A DNA stretch of 40,144 bases, from positions 1 to 40,144 of IMG/VR virus record IMGVR_UViG_3300025889_000285; one strand, written 5' to 3'. Source of the DNA: a virus. Below are positions 1 through 7,141 of the stretch, piece after piece (positions within the stretch are counted from its first letter, which is position 1; every line of letters starts with the position of its first letter). The position numbers and the translations under genes are program-made. Below the pieces are notes generated by a model. That model ran no database searches, was not told the origin of the DNA, and worked only from the letters and a program-made list of their open reading frames with translations.

Positions 1-154
1 ACACAGGCGGACTTCCTGCGTTCCGGAGAAGACACTGCTGCGAATTACGATGTCAATCTGCAATCGTTGAATCAGGATTACCTGAAGAATGCGCTCAATC
101 AGGCACTTGGATTCACCGGCACGATGTCAGGCACACAGGCGGGGTATTTGTCCG
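1..154. repeat. Terminal direct repeat (left copy) marking a circular map
   Basis: Bases 1-154 match 39991-40144 except at 127 (t against a) and 129 (a against g). The first 126 bases are identical. The reading frame continues across the join, so this is best read as assembly overlap of a circular or circularly permuted genome rather than a packaged terminal repeat. The two mismatches change a Ser codon to a Thr codon and suggest strain variants in the sample. Confidence 0.9.
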
Positions 155-681
155 AATTGAACAATGCCGCGCTGGGCTATCAGGGTGATCGCCAGTCAAA
201 TTATATGGATTATTTGACGAATGCGGACAAAACAAATGCGGTTCTGTACGGCATGGCTCCGCAGATTTATGGCCAGAATGCCAGCAACTATTTAGCGCCG
301 TACATGACCGGGCTGCAGATGGGTGACTTCCAGTATGGCCTGGGTGATCAACTCTCGGGATATCAACAAGCCCTGCTGAACAATGACATTGCGAAATACG
401 AGTACGATAGAGACTTCTATACCAACAAGTTGAATCAAATAAATATGTGGCTGAATGGCATCGGTGGCATGGGCGGAACCACCACAACCACAGCGAATAA
501 CCCCGCCGGTAGTCCGTGGGTGAACGCGCTAGGTGGTGGTTTGATGGGCGCGGGGGCTATGACTGGCAGTTTAGGGTATGGGTTGGCTAATGCTGGGATT
601 ACATCAGGATCAATGTTGCCGTGGGGTGCTATGGCCGGGCCGGTAGGCTTTGGTTTGGGTGCTTTGCTTTCTTTCTTATGA
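1..681 (+). CDS. C-terminal part of a repeat-rich virion protein (continues from 38437-40144)
   Basis: This open frame has no start at the left edge. It is the in-frame continuation of the gene starting at 38437, giving a product of about 744 residues once the 154-bp overlap is removed. The sequence is rich in Gly, Ala, Gln, Asn and Tyr. It repeats blocks of the form ALxxxLGFxGTMxGTQAxxL, then ends in a Gly/Ala/Met-rich, weakly hydrophobic tail over about the last 60 residues. The family is not recognised. Position in front of two long helical proteins, and the composition, suggest a virion-internal or ejected protein of a podovirus; this is inference. The next gene starts 10 bases after the stop. 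Confidence 0.8.
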   Translation, partial: TQADFLRSGEDTAANYDVNLQSLNQDYLKNALNQALGFTGTMSGTQAGYLSELNNAALGYQGDRQSNYMDYLTNADKTNAVLYGMAPQIYGQNASNYLAPYMTGLQMGDFQYGLGDQLSGYQQALLNNDIAKYEYDRDFYTNKLNQINMWLNGIGGMGGTTTTTANNPAGSPWVNALGGGLMGAGAMTGSLGYGLANAGITSGSMLPWGAMAGPVGFGLGALLSFL

Positions 682-691
682 TAGGTGATTT

Positions 692-1783
692 ATGTTCGGA
701 TTCGATCAAAATGGTTTGTTTGGCATAAACCCATTGAGTAATCAAATGGGATATGCGGGATTAGGGCTTATTGCTGCCAACAACGGCCAACCCGGCGCAT
801 TAGGCCGTGGCCTGATGGCGGGCAACCAGATGTGGACGCAGGCGCAGAACAATGCGCTTAACCAGCAATACCGCAAACTGCAAATGCAGGACACAAAAAG
901 CCAGATGGACATGCGGGACAAGGAATGGGCGCGGGAAAAAGAAGATCGTGAGTACATGATGAAGGCGTATGAAAGCCTGGTGGAAAGATACCCGCAATAC
1001 GCCGGGCTGCGGCCTGAATCAGCCATGCAAGCGCATGAGCAATCAATTATTGAGAGCATGAAACCGAATACAACTGACGATATTCGTGAATATCAATATG
1101 CTGTCCAGCAGGGTTATGAAGGGACATTTCGCGATTATATGCTGAGCAATAGAAAGGCAGGGGCTTCAAATATTACACAAACGACAGGCGGCACAGCACC
1201 ATACAATGTCCCGTCAAATTATATGCTGGTAGATCCGCATGACTATACAAAAGGCATAACGCCCATTCCAGGTGGACCTAAAGACCCTGCAAGTGAAAGC
1301 CTGACGCCGGAACAGGCTGCGAAGACGGCAATGCTGGAAACAGCAAGGACATTCACGCCTGTTATCACTAATTTGATTTTTTCTGGTGGCGATGCGTTGA
1401 CTGGCGAAATCAATCGCGGGGTGCTTTTTGAAAAAGCAATGTCGAATGTTGTGCCTGGGGCTTTAGTGCCAGAAGGCAGTCGGGTGGGCAATGCGATGGA
1501 ATTCGGCATCCAGGCCATCACCAGGGGGGAAACAGGCGCGGCCATGCCACCGGAAGAAGTCAACAATACCCGCAAAAGATTTGAGCCTAGTTTTACAGAT
1601 TCAGATCAGGTTATTAGGCAAAAAATAACAGCGTATAAGTTGTTTATGAACAATATGTCGCGTTATCTGGACCCTACGAATGCCAGGAAAGGGAATTGGA
1701 ATGTTGATTATGAATTAGCCATGGCGGACGCGGCCAAATTAATCAATGACACAGGGGATGGATGGTCCATAAGGAAAAAATAA
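692..1783 (+). CDS. Putative internal virion / DNA-ejection protein, 363 aa
   Basis: The product opens with a Gly/Asn-rich segment (GLxGINPLSN, GYAGLGLIAAN). It continues as a strongly charged Gln/Met/Lys/Glu helix at about residues 55-90, then a mixed alpha-helical region. No enzymatic motif is visible. The gene lies between two other long virion-type proteins and its stop overlaps the next start by one base (TAATG), so the three are co-translated. Podoviruses place ejection proteins in this position, and lengths and helical character fit, but sequence alone does not prove the role. The start ATG at 692 is preceded by an ATAGGTG stretch that could serve as a ribosome site. Confidence 0.7.
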   Translation: MFGFDQNGLFGINPLSNQMGYAGLGLIAANNGQPGALGRGLMAGNQMWTQAQNNALNQQYRKLQMQDTKSQMDMRDKEWAREKEDREYMMKAYESLVERYPQYAGLRPESAMQAHEQSIIESMKPNTTDDIREYQYAVQQGYEGTFRDYMLSNRKAGASNITQTTGGTAPYNVPSNYMLVDPHDYTKGITPIPGGPKDPASESLTPEQAAKTAMLETARTFTPVITNLIFSGGDALTGEINRGVLFEKAMSNVVPGALVPEGSRVGNAMEFGIQAITRGETGAAMPPEEVNNTRKRFEPSFTDSDQVIRQKITAYKLFMNNMSRYLDPTNARKGNWNVDYELAMADAAKLINDTGDGWSIRKK

Positions 1784-3726
1784 TGGCAACGTATGAGATA
1801 ACTTCCCCAGATGGGGCAATATACGAAATAACCGCACCTGATAATGCGTCAGAGGCGGAAATTCTGAATTATGCCAAGTCTTCGATGAACTCAAGAAAAC
1901 CGCAAACAAGAGGATCATGGACTGACCCACTGATGCAGGGTTTGACGGGTGGATGGGCGGACGAGTTGGGCTATATGGGAACCAAGGCGGGCGCAACACT
2001 GGCGGGCGCAAACCCAACGCAAGCAAAAGCTATGGCGCAAGCAGAAATGCAGGGGCAACGTGATGATCTCAAGTCATTTCAATCCCGCAATCCATTAACA
2101 TCTTTGGGTCTTGAGTTTTCTGGCGGGCTGGTTTCTGGTGCGCCTGCGGTCAAATTGGCAGGCACAGGGAAACGGGCTTTAGGTGTAGCCGGGCTTGAGA
2201 GTGGGCTGTTTGCAGCAGGCGCGGCTGATGAAAACAAACTGAATTGGGGGATGGGCGGTGCGGCAGCAGGGACAGGGATGGCATTGGCGCTTCCCACGCT
2301 GTTTGCGGCAGCACATGGTGGAGGAAGCTGGTTATATAATCACTTGGTTAAACCAATCTATGACCGCTATGCCAAGAACCCGACAACTGCCGGGGATAAG
2401 ATCATTAAAGAAGGGTTCAGCAATGTTTCGCCGGACGACATCATTCGACGCAAGCAGGAACTTGGCGACATGGCAATGCCTGGAGAATTGGGCGATCAAA
2501 AAACGATTGGACTAACACAGAGGGCGGTGATTGAGTCGCCGGACTCATTGGCACAGGCCAGGACTGCAGTAGGGCAAAGGCGTGAAGGAATGTCGGCCCG
2601 TGTTAAAGAATCCGCCAGGGAGCTTTTTGGAGATCGCCCGTCCATTCTGGAAAGCCTTGATGAAATAACCGCAAGGCAAAGCGCATTGTCGAGTGACGCC
2701 TATAAAGAGGCTTATAAATACGACATCATTGGAAACCTAGATGATGAATTGTTAGAAATAATGAATCGCCCGGCTATCCGCAATCGGATGAAAAGTGTGT
2801 TGGAAAATCTTCGGAACGGAGGCAAGCCAATCCCTGAAATGGAAAAGATAGTCATGCAGGGCGATGACTTTATTTTTACAAAAGAAGCATTTCCAAACAT
2901 GGAAGCCTTGGACCTAATGAAAAGGGAACTGGACCGACAAGTAAACACGGCTTTTCGCAACGGTGCTGTGGACGCCCACAGTATGAAGATTGCAAGAAAC
3001 GCTCTGAGGGATAAGCTGGATAACATGAATCCCGCATATAAAGACGCCAGGGCAGTATTTGCCGGTGATGCCGAATTGGCAGACGCCATCCTTGAAGGCG
3101 AAAAGATTCTGACGAAAAAGGGCAGGGAAGTGCAGGAATATGTCAGGAAATTAAACCCATCACAGAAAGAAGCCTATTTGACAGGCGTGATGGAAGCCAT
3201 CACGGAAAAAATGAATGCTGCGCGAAATGGCACATTGTCATCCTTCAATTTTCTGGAAACCGATAAAGTCAAAAATAAATTAAGGTTGTTATTCCCACCC
3301 ACGCGGGATGGGGCCGATATGCTTGAAAACTTCTTTAGGGCGTTGCAAAAAGAAAGGGATCTAGCTTTCGGTGAAGGGCTGATTGTTGGTGGATCTCAAA
3401 CAGCCATGAGGCAGCATGGCGGTGATTTGTTAAGGAGGCAGGCAGGGCGGTCCGGTGCGATGGACATTGCAACATCGCCGGTCAGGGGGGCATTTGGTGC
3501 AGCGGCATCGAAGGTTGATGATTTAATCAATTCGCTTCCGCAGCAGACATTGGATTATGTCGGCAAATTGCTGACAACTCCAGGGCAGGAGCGAGAAATT
3601 ATACGCATACTGCAAACACAAGCTATCCCTGAAGAAACAATCTCCCAAATCTTGAGCAATTACATGAGAAACATGGGAGGCGTGGCCCCTGCTGCCGTGG
3701 GCAGTAGCACATCGCTGGCACAATGA
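1783..3726 (+). CDS. Large putative ejection / internal virion protein, 647 aa
   Basis: I place the start at ATG 1783, after AAGGA, because the frame then opens with two matched short segments (YEITSPDGAIYEITAPDNASEAEILNYA). Such a module is often seen at the N terminus of phage internal proteins. Residues 70-170 are Gly/Ala-rich with hydrophobic stretches near residues 120-180 that could span a membrane during ejection. The rest is long, charged and helical with Glu/Lys/Arg-rich segments. No catalytic motif is seen. It is the last gene before a strong terminator, closing the late structural operon. Role inferred from size, composition and position. Confidence 0.7.
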   Translation: MATYEITSPDGAIYEITAPDNASEAEILNYAKSSMNSRKPQTRGSWTDPLMQGLTGGWADELGYMGTKAGATLAGANPTQAKAMAQAEMQGQRDDLKSFQSRNPLTSLGLEFSGGLVSGAPAVKLAGTGKRALGVAGLESGLFAAGAADENKLNWGMGGAAAGTGMALALPTLFAAAHGGGSWLYNHLVKPIYDRYAKNPTTAGDKIIKEGFSNVSPDDIIRRKQELGDMAMPGELGDQKTIGLTQRAVIESPDSLAQARTAVGQRREGMSARVKESARELFGDRPSILESLDEITARQSALSSDAYKEAYKYDIIGNLDDELLEIMNRPAIRNRMKSVLENLRNGGKPIPEMEKIVMQGDDFIFTKEAFPNMEALDLMKRELDRQVNTAFRNGAVDAHSMKIARNALRDKLDNMNPAYKDARAVFAGDAELADAILEGEKILTKKGREVQEYVRKLNPSQKEAYLTGVMEAITEKMNAARNGTLSSFNFLETDKVKNKLRLLFPPTRDGADMLENFFRALQKERDLAFGEGLIVGGSQTAMRQHGGDLLRRQAGRSGAMDIATSPVRGAFGAAASKVDDLINSLPQQTLDYVGKLLTTPGQEREIIRILQTQAIPEETISQILSNYMRNMGGVAPAAVGSSTSLAQ

Positions 3727-3751
3727 TCTTCTGGTACGCACTTTATTTATT

Positions 3752-3774
3752 ACCGGCCACTGAGCCGGTTTTTT
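3752..3774 (+). terminator. Rho-independent terminator after the virion genes
   Basis: A perfect 6-bp stem (ACCGGC / GCCGGT) with a 6-base loop (CACTGA) is followed by five T. It starts 26 bases after the stop of the 647-aa gene and separates the structural genes from the lysis operon. Confidence 0.88.
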
Positions 3775-3788
3775 ATTGGATTTAAGTC

Positions 3789-4190
3789 ATGGCTCCACTT
3801 GTTGCGATTCTCGGCCCTGCTATCGGAACTATCATTGATCGCCTCATCCCAGATAAGCATGAGGCAGAAAAAGCAAAATTGGAGATGGAGGCGAGATTAC
3901 TGGAAGCAGCGAATCAAGTCAACCTTGAACAGATCAAAACTAACCAGATAGAGGCAGGGCACAGAAGTATTTTTGTCGCAGGCTGGCGTCCTGCGATTGG
4001 GTGGACTGCGGCACTTGGTTTTGGATGGGCATTCATTGGTCAGCCGATTGCTGTGTGGATCATGGCTCTATCAGGGAGCGAAGTGCCGTTGCCTGAACTG
4101 GATGTTGCGCCATTGATGGAGATGACCTTCGCCATGTTGGGACTCGCGGGATTGCGTACCTGGGAAAAGAGCAGAGGGCTAACGCGATAA
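3789..4190 (+). CDS. Holin of the GTA-type three-segment family (PF11351-like)
   Basis: A 133-residue protein. An N-terminal hydrophobic segment (residues 3-19, rich in Gly/Pro/Ile) is followed by a charged helix with Glu/Lys/Gln. Two further membrane segments lie at about 62-90 and 105-122. The motif AGHRSIFVAGWRPAIGW before the second membrane segment is typical of the 3TM holin family found in gene transfer agents and many phages. It would permeabilise the inner membrane at lysis. It is the first gene of a tightly overlapped lysis operon, and its stop shares a base with the next start. Confidence 0.85.
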   Translation: MAPLVAILGPAIGTIIDRLIPDKHEAEKAKLEMEARLLEAANQVNLEQIKTNQIEAGHRSIFVAGWRPAIGWTAALGFGWAFIGQPIAVWIMALSGSEVPLPELDVAPLMEMTFAMLGLAGLRTWEKSRGLTR

Positions 4191-4456
4191 TGATTAAAGA
4201 AGATTGGCACATCTCAAGGACGGTGAGTATCTCCCATATGTTAGCCACCATTGCTATGGCTGCTACATTGTTCAGTTGGGCAAGCGATGTTGATAAAAGA
4301 ATCGCGGGCAATGCACAAGCGATTATCCATCACCGTGAACTGGTGGATCAACATGTAACAGCAATGAAGGCAGACATCACAGAGATCAAGCGCGGGATTG
4401 AACGACTGGATCACAAATTTGAAAAACTAATTGAGCGCACGAACGGAGTCAGATGA
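4190..4456 (+). CDS. Small membrane-anchored coiled-coil lysis-operon protein
   Basis: An 88-residue product with one predicted N-terminal membrane helix (about residues 11-29, SHMLATIAMAATLFSW) followed by a charged helical region to the C terminus with heptad-like spacing (ITEIKRGIERLDHKFEKLIE). This layout resembles haemolysin XhlA-type and inner-membrane spanin-like proteins, but no family is certain. Start and stop overlap both neighbours (TAATG at 4188, ATGA at 4453), so translation is coupled to the holin and to the tiny ORF that follows. A helper in lysis or in holin control is the likely role. Confidence 0.75.
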   Translation: MIKEDWHISRTVSISHMLATIAMAATLFSWASDVDKRIAGNAQAIIHHRELVDQHVTAMKADITEIKRGIERLDHKFEKLIERTNGVR

Positions 4457-4536
4457 TGGACATTTTGATGCTGGTGAATCTTTTTGTTTTCGCGGGACTG
4501 TTATTGTGCTGGCTGATTGGGTGTTTCAATGAATGA
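4453..4536 (+). CDS. Tiny membrane peptide, 27 aa, in the lysis operon
   Basis: The frame ATG 4453 to TGA 4536 overlaps the previous stop (ATGA) and the next start by 8 bases. The peptide is almost wholly hydrophobic: MMDILMLVNLFVFAGLLLCW is followed by LIGCFNE, so it is one membrane helix with two cysteines. It could be a real small membrane protein (holin partner or antiholin), or merely a translational bridge to the peptidase gene. It is too short to judge by homology. The in-frame packing between two coupled genes is the main support. Confidence 0.5.
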   Translation: MMDILMLVNLFVFAGLLLCWLIGCFNE

Positions 4537-4921
4537 ATTCCACTGCGGCATTGAGCTAGAAAACTTTCGCCCCGATGAGTTCATCTGCCCGTGTTGCGGG
4601 ACAGAAAAAATGCACCAAGACACCCTGGAAAAACTGCAACGCCTGAGAACACTATACGGCCGCGCCATCAGGATCGTTGAGGGCGGCGGGTACAGGTGTC
4701 CTGTCTACCATTCAGGTGAGCATTCAGCACACCGGGAGGGCAGGGCGGTTGACTTGGGAATATACCTTGAGGATTATTACGCCGTCATTGGGCTGGCGCA
4801 GCTCCAAGGCTTCACCGGGATCGGCATCAAGAATCATGGTGGACGGTGGCAAATTCATTTGGATGATGCCGTCAATCTGCCAGGGATTCGGCCTCGGCCT
4901 TGGGTGTGGACGTATCCTTAA
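4529..4921 (+). CDS. Endolysin: M15 family zinc D-Ala-D-Ala peptidase
   Basis: The 130-residue protein matches the M15A peptidase fold used by many phage endolysins, which cleave peptide cross-links in peptidoglycan. The zinc site is visible as SAHREGRAVD (H68, D75) and WQIH (H110), and the upstream GGYRCP holds the usual conserved Arg (R56). A CPCCG knot at residues 20-24 is typical of the family's N terminus (FxxxEFxCPCCG). I chose ATG 4529; a TTG at 4517 would add four residues. It is the last gene of the lysis operon and has no signal peptide, so export would depend on the holin. Confidence 0.92.
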   Translation: MNEFHCGIELENFRPDEFICPCCGTEKMHQDTLEKLQRLRTLYGRAIRIVEGGGYRCPVYHSGEHSAHREGRAVDLGIYLEDYYAVIGLAQLQGFTGIGIKNHGGRWQIHLDDAVNLPGIRPRPWVWTYP

Positions 4922-5112
4922 AACCTCTTTTCTAATTCTTTGGTTAATTCCTTAAGCATACTTATACTGGATGTCATTATCTCGTAATGCTGCAAATAAC
5001 AATTCGGATCATCATCCTTCGTTAATGATGATTGTTTCTCGATCGCTTCGGTGGTGTTATCCATTATCCAAGATAGATACCAGATGAGATTTGTAATTTC
5101 TGATTCAGTCAT
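4918..5112 (-). CDS. Small acidic helical protein of unknown function, 64 aa
   Basis: A 64-codon minus-strand gene whose end overlaps the end of the endolysin gene by four bases, so the two converge. A good ribosome site (AGAGGA, nine bases ahead of ATG 5112) supports it. The product is helical with an N-terminal aromatic patch (LIWYLSWIM) and a Lys/Glu C terminus. No family is recognised. It sits between the lysis genes and attP, a place where temperate phages often carry lysogen-expressed accessory genes, so expression from the prophage is possible. Confidence 0.6.
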   Translation of the reverse strand: MTESEITNLIWYLSWIMDNTTEAIEKQSSLTKDDDPNCYLQHYEIMTSSISMLKELTKELEKRF

Positions 5113-5138
5113 TAGTTCTATTTTCCTCTAAGGTTTTT

Positions 5139-5166
5139 GGACACAGTTTTCTAAAAATGTGTGTCC
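5139..5166. repeat. Perfect 7-bp inverted repeat upstream of the 64-aa gene
   Basis: GGACACA at 5139-5145 and TGTGTCC at 5160-5166 form perfect arms around a 14-base AT-rich spacer. It lies 27 bases upstream of the minus-strand start at 5112. T residues lie on the wrong side for a minus-strand terminator, so an operator or RNA leader hairpin is more likely. Confidence 0.5.
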
Positions 5167-5205
5167 TTCCCGGCTTGCCTCCTATTTCATGTCCCGCTTA
5201 TAAAG

Positions 5206-5235
5206 AAAAAACCCAAGCCACAACAACGACTTGGG
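5206..5235 (-). terminator. Leftward Rho-independent terminator behind attP/integrase
   Basis: Read on the minus strand, CCCAAG (5235-5230) and CTTGGG (5217-5212) pair in a 6-bp stem, followed directly by six T. It would stop leftward transcription that has passed the integrase gene and attP. Confidence 0.75.
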
Positions 5236-5248
5236 CTGAGAGCAAGCA

Positions 5249-5295
5249 GACTTTTAATCAATTGGTCGGGCGTTCGAATCGCCCACGACCCACCA
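5249..5295 (+). other. attP: attP core: 3' half of a tRNA-Lys(UUU) gene
   Basis: Bases 5249-5268 (GACTTTTAATCAATTGGTCG) are the anticodon loop (anticodon TTT), the 3' anticodon stem and the variable loop of tRNA-Lys. A T arm follows (GGGCG-TTCGAAT-CGCCC, 5268-5284), then the 3' acceptor strand ACGACCC, discriminator A and CCA (5293-5295). The D arm and 5' acceptor strand are missing, so this is not a working tRNA. It is the identity segment with which a phage rebuilds the host tRNA gene after integration. It lies 60 bases from the 3' end of the integrase gene, the usual attP position. Host tRNA-Lys as attB is a firm inference. Confidence 0.88.
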
Positions 5296-5329
5296 ATTAA
5301 AGGAATGTAGGTAAGGGACTACTTACATT

Positions 5330-5344
5330 CTGGGAATTTCCCAG
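5330..5344. repeat. Palindrome between attP and integrase
   Basis: CTGGGA and TCCCAG flank a 3-base centre just past the integrase stop. An imperfect inverted repeat (GAATG...CATTC with GTAAG/CTTAC inside) adjoins at 5303-5330. These may be arm-type integrase sites or an RNA hairpin at the 3' end of the integrase message. Confidence 0.4.
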
Positions 5345-5355
5345 GTTTGTCCCAG

Positions 5356-6246
5356 TCACTTGATTGGCCGCACTTTCCGGCCTGTCCGCAGATAATGTTT
5401 TTGGGTTACTGACCTTGATGAATGCCCAAGCTGCCGAGTGGCATCGCCGCCCTGGTCTTCCAATTCGCCAGCATGTGCGGCTCTCAAGTCTTTCAACTGG
5501 AACAAGTCATAAGGCTTGAGTTTCTGTCTAAGTCTCTGCCATGCGGAATCTATGCCTGATTCGCTTATCCCTTGGAAATACCCAGGCTGCAATCTTTTGA
5601 TGACCTTTCGCAGCGAAGGCGTCCATTCAATCCTGACTTTCTTGGCCGTCTTGCCTTCCACTAGATGAATTCCATCCTGGCGGATATTCATGTCTGTCAT
5701 GTTTAACGCATCCTCGCGCCTCAAGCCTGTCAAATAGATGAGCCACATCAAATGCCTCTCTCTTGAATTGGCCTGTCGCATGACCGACCACAATTCGCCT
5801 GGCGACACTTGCCTGTCCCTGGGTGTCTCTTTCACCCGGTACTGCAGGCCACGTAGCGGGTTGAATTCAACAAGCCCCCAGTGGACACACTTTGTCAAAA
5901 CATGCCTCAAAAGGGCGATCTCTCTATTAGCCGACACGTTCCCGAAACGGTCCAGGTATTCGATGGCATGCGGTGCTTTGATCCTATCTACCGGGAAATG
6001 CCCGAAGATCTTGTCCAGCTTTGTAAGTTGCCTTGCCTGGACCTTGGAAGTCTTTTCGGCCTTGGTGAATAAAACCTCTTTTCTGTAGCGCCTGATTGCT
6101 TTGGACAAGGTGTTTAGGCTGATGCCTAATAGTTCCTCAGCCTTGTTGACGGCTTCCTGCTCATCTGGCCCCAGATTGATCCAGACCCATCTGTTTTCCT
6201 TTTTTACCCTCAGTCGGTAGTTTTTACCATGTCTATGAATCTTCAC
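5356..6246 (-). CDS. int: Tyrosine recombinase (phage integrase)
   Basis: The 296-residue protein has an N-terminal arm-binding-like region, a core-binding domain (about 60-140) and a catalytic domain (about 145-296). Visible catalytic residues are R176 (TGLRRED), K199 or K202 (GKTAKK), R255 (KDLRAAHA), H275 (LGHSS) and Y285 (HYLR). The residue that is His in the usual HxxR motif is Lys here (K252). It recombines attP with the host tRNA-Lys gene. The gene starts two bases after a DUF4224 gene, as in many prophages, and its 3' end faces attP. Confidence 0.95.
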   Translation of the reverse strand: MKIHRHGKNYRLRVKKENRWVWINLGPDEQEAVNKAEELLGISLNTLSKAIRRYRKEVLFTKAEKTSKVQARQLTKLDKIFGHFPVDRIKAPHAIEYLDRFGNVSANREIALLRHVLTKCVHWGLVEFNPLRGLQYRVKETPRDRQVSPGELWSVMRQANSRERHLMWLIYLTGLRREDALNMTDMNIRQDGIHLVEGKTAKKVRIEWTPSLRKVIKRLQPGYFQGISESGIDSAWQRLRQKLKPYDLFQLKDLRAAHAGELEDQGGDATRQLGHSSRSVTQKHYLRTGRKVRPIK

Positions 6247-6248
6247 GA

Positions 6249-6431
6249 TTACCCCCAGTTTGGTCTATAGGTTGCCTCGGACGGACTCCGAGACAGCGCA
6301 GATTCATGGACTACGGGCTTGCCGTCAAGCCGCACCCAGAATTTGATGCCCATTTTTTGCAAGGCTTCAATCTGTTTCCCAGGCCGCTTGTAGCCTGTTA
6401 AGTCGCTGATTTCCTTGGGCGAAAGGATCAT
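6249..6431 (-). CDS. DUF4224 protein (integrase-associated, AlpA/excisionase-like fold)
   Basis: Sixty residues with the family pattern: LSPKEISDLTGYKRPGKQ, then a segment ending MGIKFWVRLDGKPVV. DUF4224 proteins are small winged-helix-like proteins that almost always sit directly upstream of tyrosine integrases in prophages. A role in excision or in controlling integrase has been supposed but is not shown by the sequence. The start overlaps the stop of the upstream HTH gene (ATGA at 6428-6431), and integrase follows after two bases, so the three form one coupled unit. Confidence 0.88.
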   Translation of the reverse strand: MILSPKEISDLTGYKRPGKQIEALQKMGIKFWVRLDGKPVVHESALSRSPSEATYRPNWG

Positions 6432-6616
6432 TCAACCCATCTCCAGGTTTCGAATGTCACCACTTTCTCAATCGTTGTCTGACACACGCCAAACTTTTCT
6501 GCCAACTTCTGTGGCGACTGATGGCGCACGGCATCCATTGCAGCCTTGTATTCCTCATACAGGGCGCGGATGAGCCGCACATCATCGGGTGTTAGTTTTC
6601 TGTTTCTCGCTTTAAT
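6428..6616 (-). CDS. Small helix-turn-helix protein, start codon uncertain
   Basis: The frame reads KARNRKLTPDDVRLIRALYEEY, continues through a helix, then QKLAEKFGVCQTTIEKVVT, which is a clear helix-turn-helix (residues about 36-53). The extent 6428-6616 is taken from the first codon (ATT) after an in-frame stop. No ATG precedes the conserved part. Possible starts are ATT 6616, GTG 6580, or ATG 6538, which has an AAGG in front but would cut off the first helix. The missing start lies against an attC-like junction (6610-6645), so the 5' end may have been replaced. The stop overlaps the DUF4224 start. Likely DNA-binding. Confidence 0.6.
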   Translation of the reverse strand: MKARNRKLTPDDVRLIRALYEEYKAAMDAVRHQSPQKLAEKFGVCQTTIEKVVTFETWRWVE

Positions 6617-6645
6617 CTCAACCGCCGGTTACTTGGTCGTTAGGG
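6610..6645 (+). other. attC-like half site / cassette junction
   Basis: GCCGGTTACTTGGTCGTTAGG resembles the right half of an integron attC and matches, with small gaps, the corresponding half of the better site at 17053-17107 read on its minus strand. The core G/TTAGGG lies at 6639/6640, and an AACCG/CGGTT inverted repeat (6620-6630) replaces the usual long stem. The stop codon of the neighbouring minus-strand gene lies inside it (6640-6642). This is a degenerate site and the call is tentative. Confidence 0.45.
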
Positions 6646-7029
6646 CGCAAACCGTATTTCATCGAGGCGCGCCACCATTTCAAGCAATTCTGTGCGCAAT
6701 GCGTCAACCATTGGCTTGTCGGCTTCATCCATCACCACGTCATCTGCGTTTATATGGCGGTGAAAAAAGATCATGTCCTCTACGCATTCCCTTACAGAGA
6801 ACCTGAAGTTCATGTCCACGTCGCCGCCTTCCGCCCATTTTTGGATTGCCTCGTTCAGTTCATCATCATCGAAGTGACTGCCTGTCGATAGATACACGCC
6901 AAATGTATTCTCGCCAGCCTCAAAACTACTGTGCAGGCAAAGGTTGGTTCTGGTAATTTCCACATCAATCTCGCAAGGTGGATGATTAAAGGCTTTTAGC
7001 ATCTCGTTGATTTGTTCAATTATTTTCAT
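6640..7029 (-). CDS. Acidic protein of unknown function, 129 aa, cassette-like
   Basis: A 129-residue soluble acidic protein with Glu/Asp-rich helices and a few scattered His and Cys residues (for example FHRHINADDVV). No family is recognised. ATG 7029 follows a GAGGTGAGCC stretch that can act as ribosome site. The gene is flanked on both sides by integron-like recombination cores (6639/6640 and 7135/7136) and a full attC-like site begins 23 bases from its start. The whole piece 6640-7135 therefore has the size and shape of one gene cassette, with the gene pointing opposite to the attC. Confidence 0.7.
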   Translation of the reverse strand: MKIIEQINEMLKAFNHPPCEIDVEITRTNLCLHSSFEAGENTFGVYLSTGSHFDDDELNEAIQKWAEGGDVDMNFRFSVRECVEDMIFFHRHINADDVVMDEADKPMVDALRTELLEMVARLDEIRFAP

Positions 7030-7051
7030 GGCTCACCTCGTATCAAGAATC

Positions 7052-7141
7052 GTGTAAAAAGTCGCTCCACCGGACGCCGGGAAGCATTGCGGTTTTTTCT
7101 GCGTGTTCATTGGCGGCGTCCGGTGGCCTCAGTCGTTAAGG
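7052..7141 (+). other. attC: Integron attC-like recombination site (about 90 bp)
   Basis: Perfect 12-bp arms (CCACCGGACGCC at 7067-7078, GGCGTCCGGTGG at 7115-7126) enclose a 36-base loop. Outside the arms are a left box (GTGTAAAAAGTCGCTC) and a right box (CTCAGTCGTTAAGG). These correspond to the attC plan, R''-L'' (consensus RYYYAAC...CGYTC) and L'-R' (CTC...CGTTRRRY). The core GTTAAGG (7135-7141) departs from consensus at its last base and the left core is degenerate. No integron integrase is present in the genome. Confidence 0.6.

Noticed and set aside
5139-5166. Terminator for the 64-aa gene
   Set aside because: On the minus strand the stem is followed by A, not T, and it lies upstream of the gene.
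5225-5295. A complete tRNA-Lys gene
   Set aside because: The 5' acceptor strand and D arm are absent and the 5' anticodon stem does not pair beyond two bases. Only the 3' half matches, as expected for attP.
6546-6806. 86-codon plus-strand frame across the attC-like half site
   Set aside because: It lies opposite two well-supported minus-strand genes and lacks a ribosome site.
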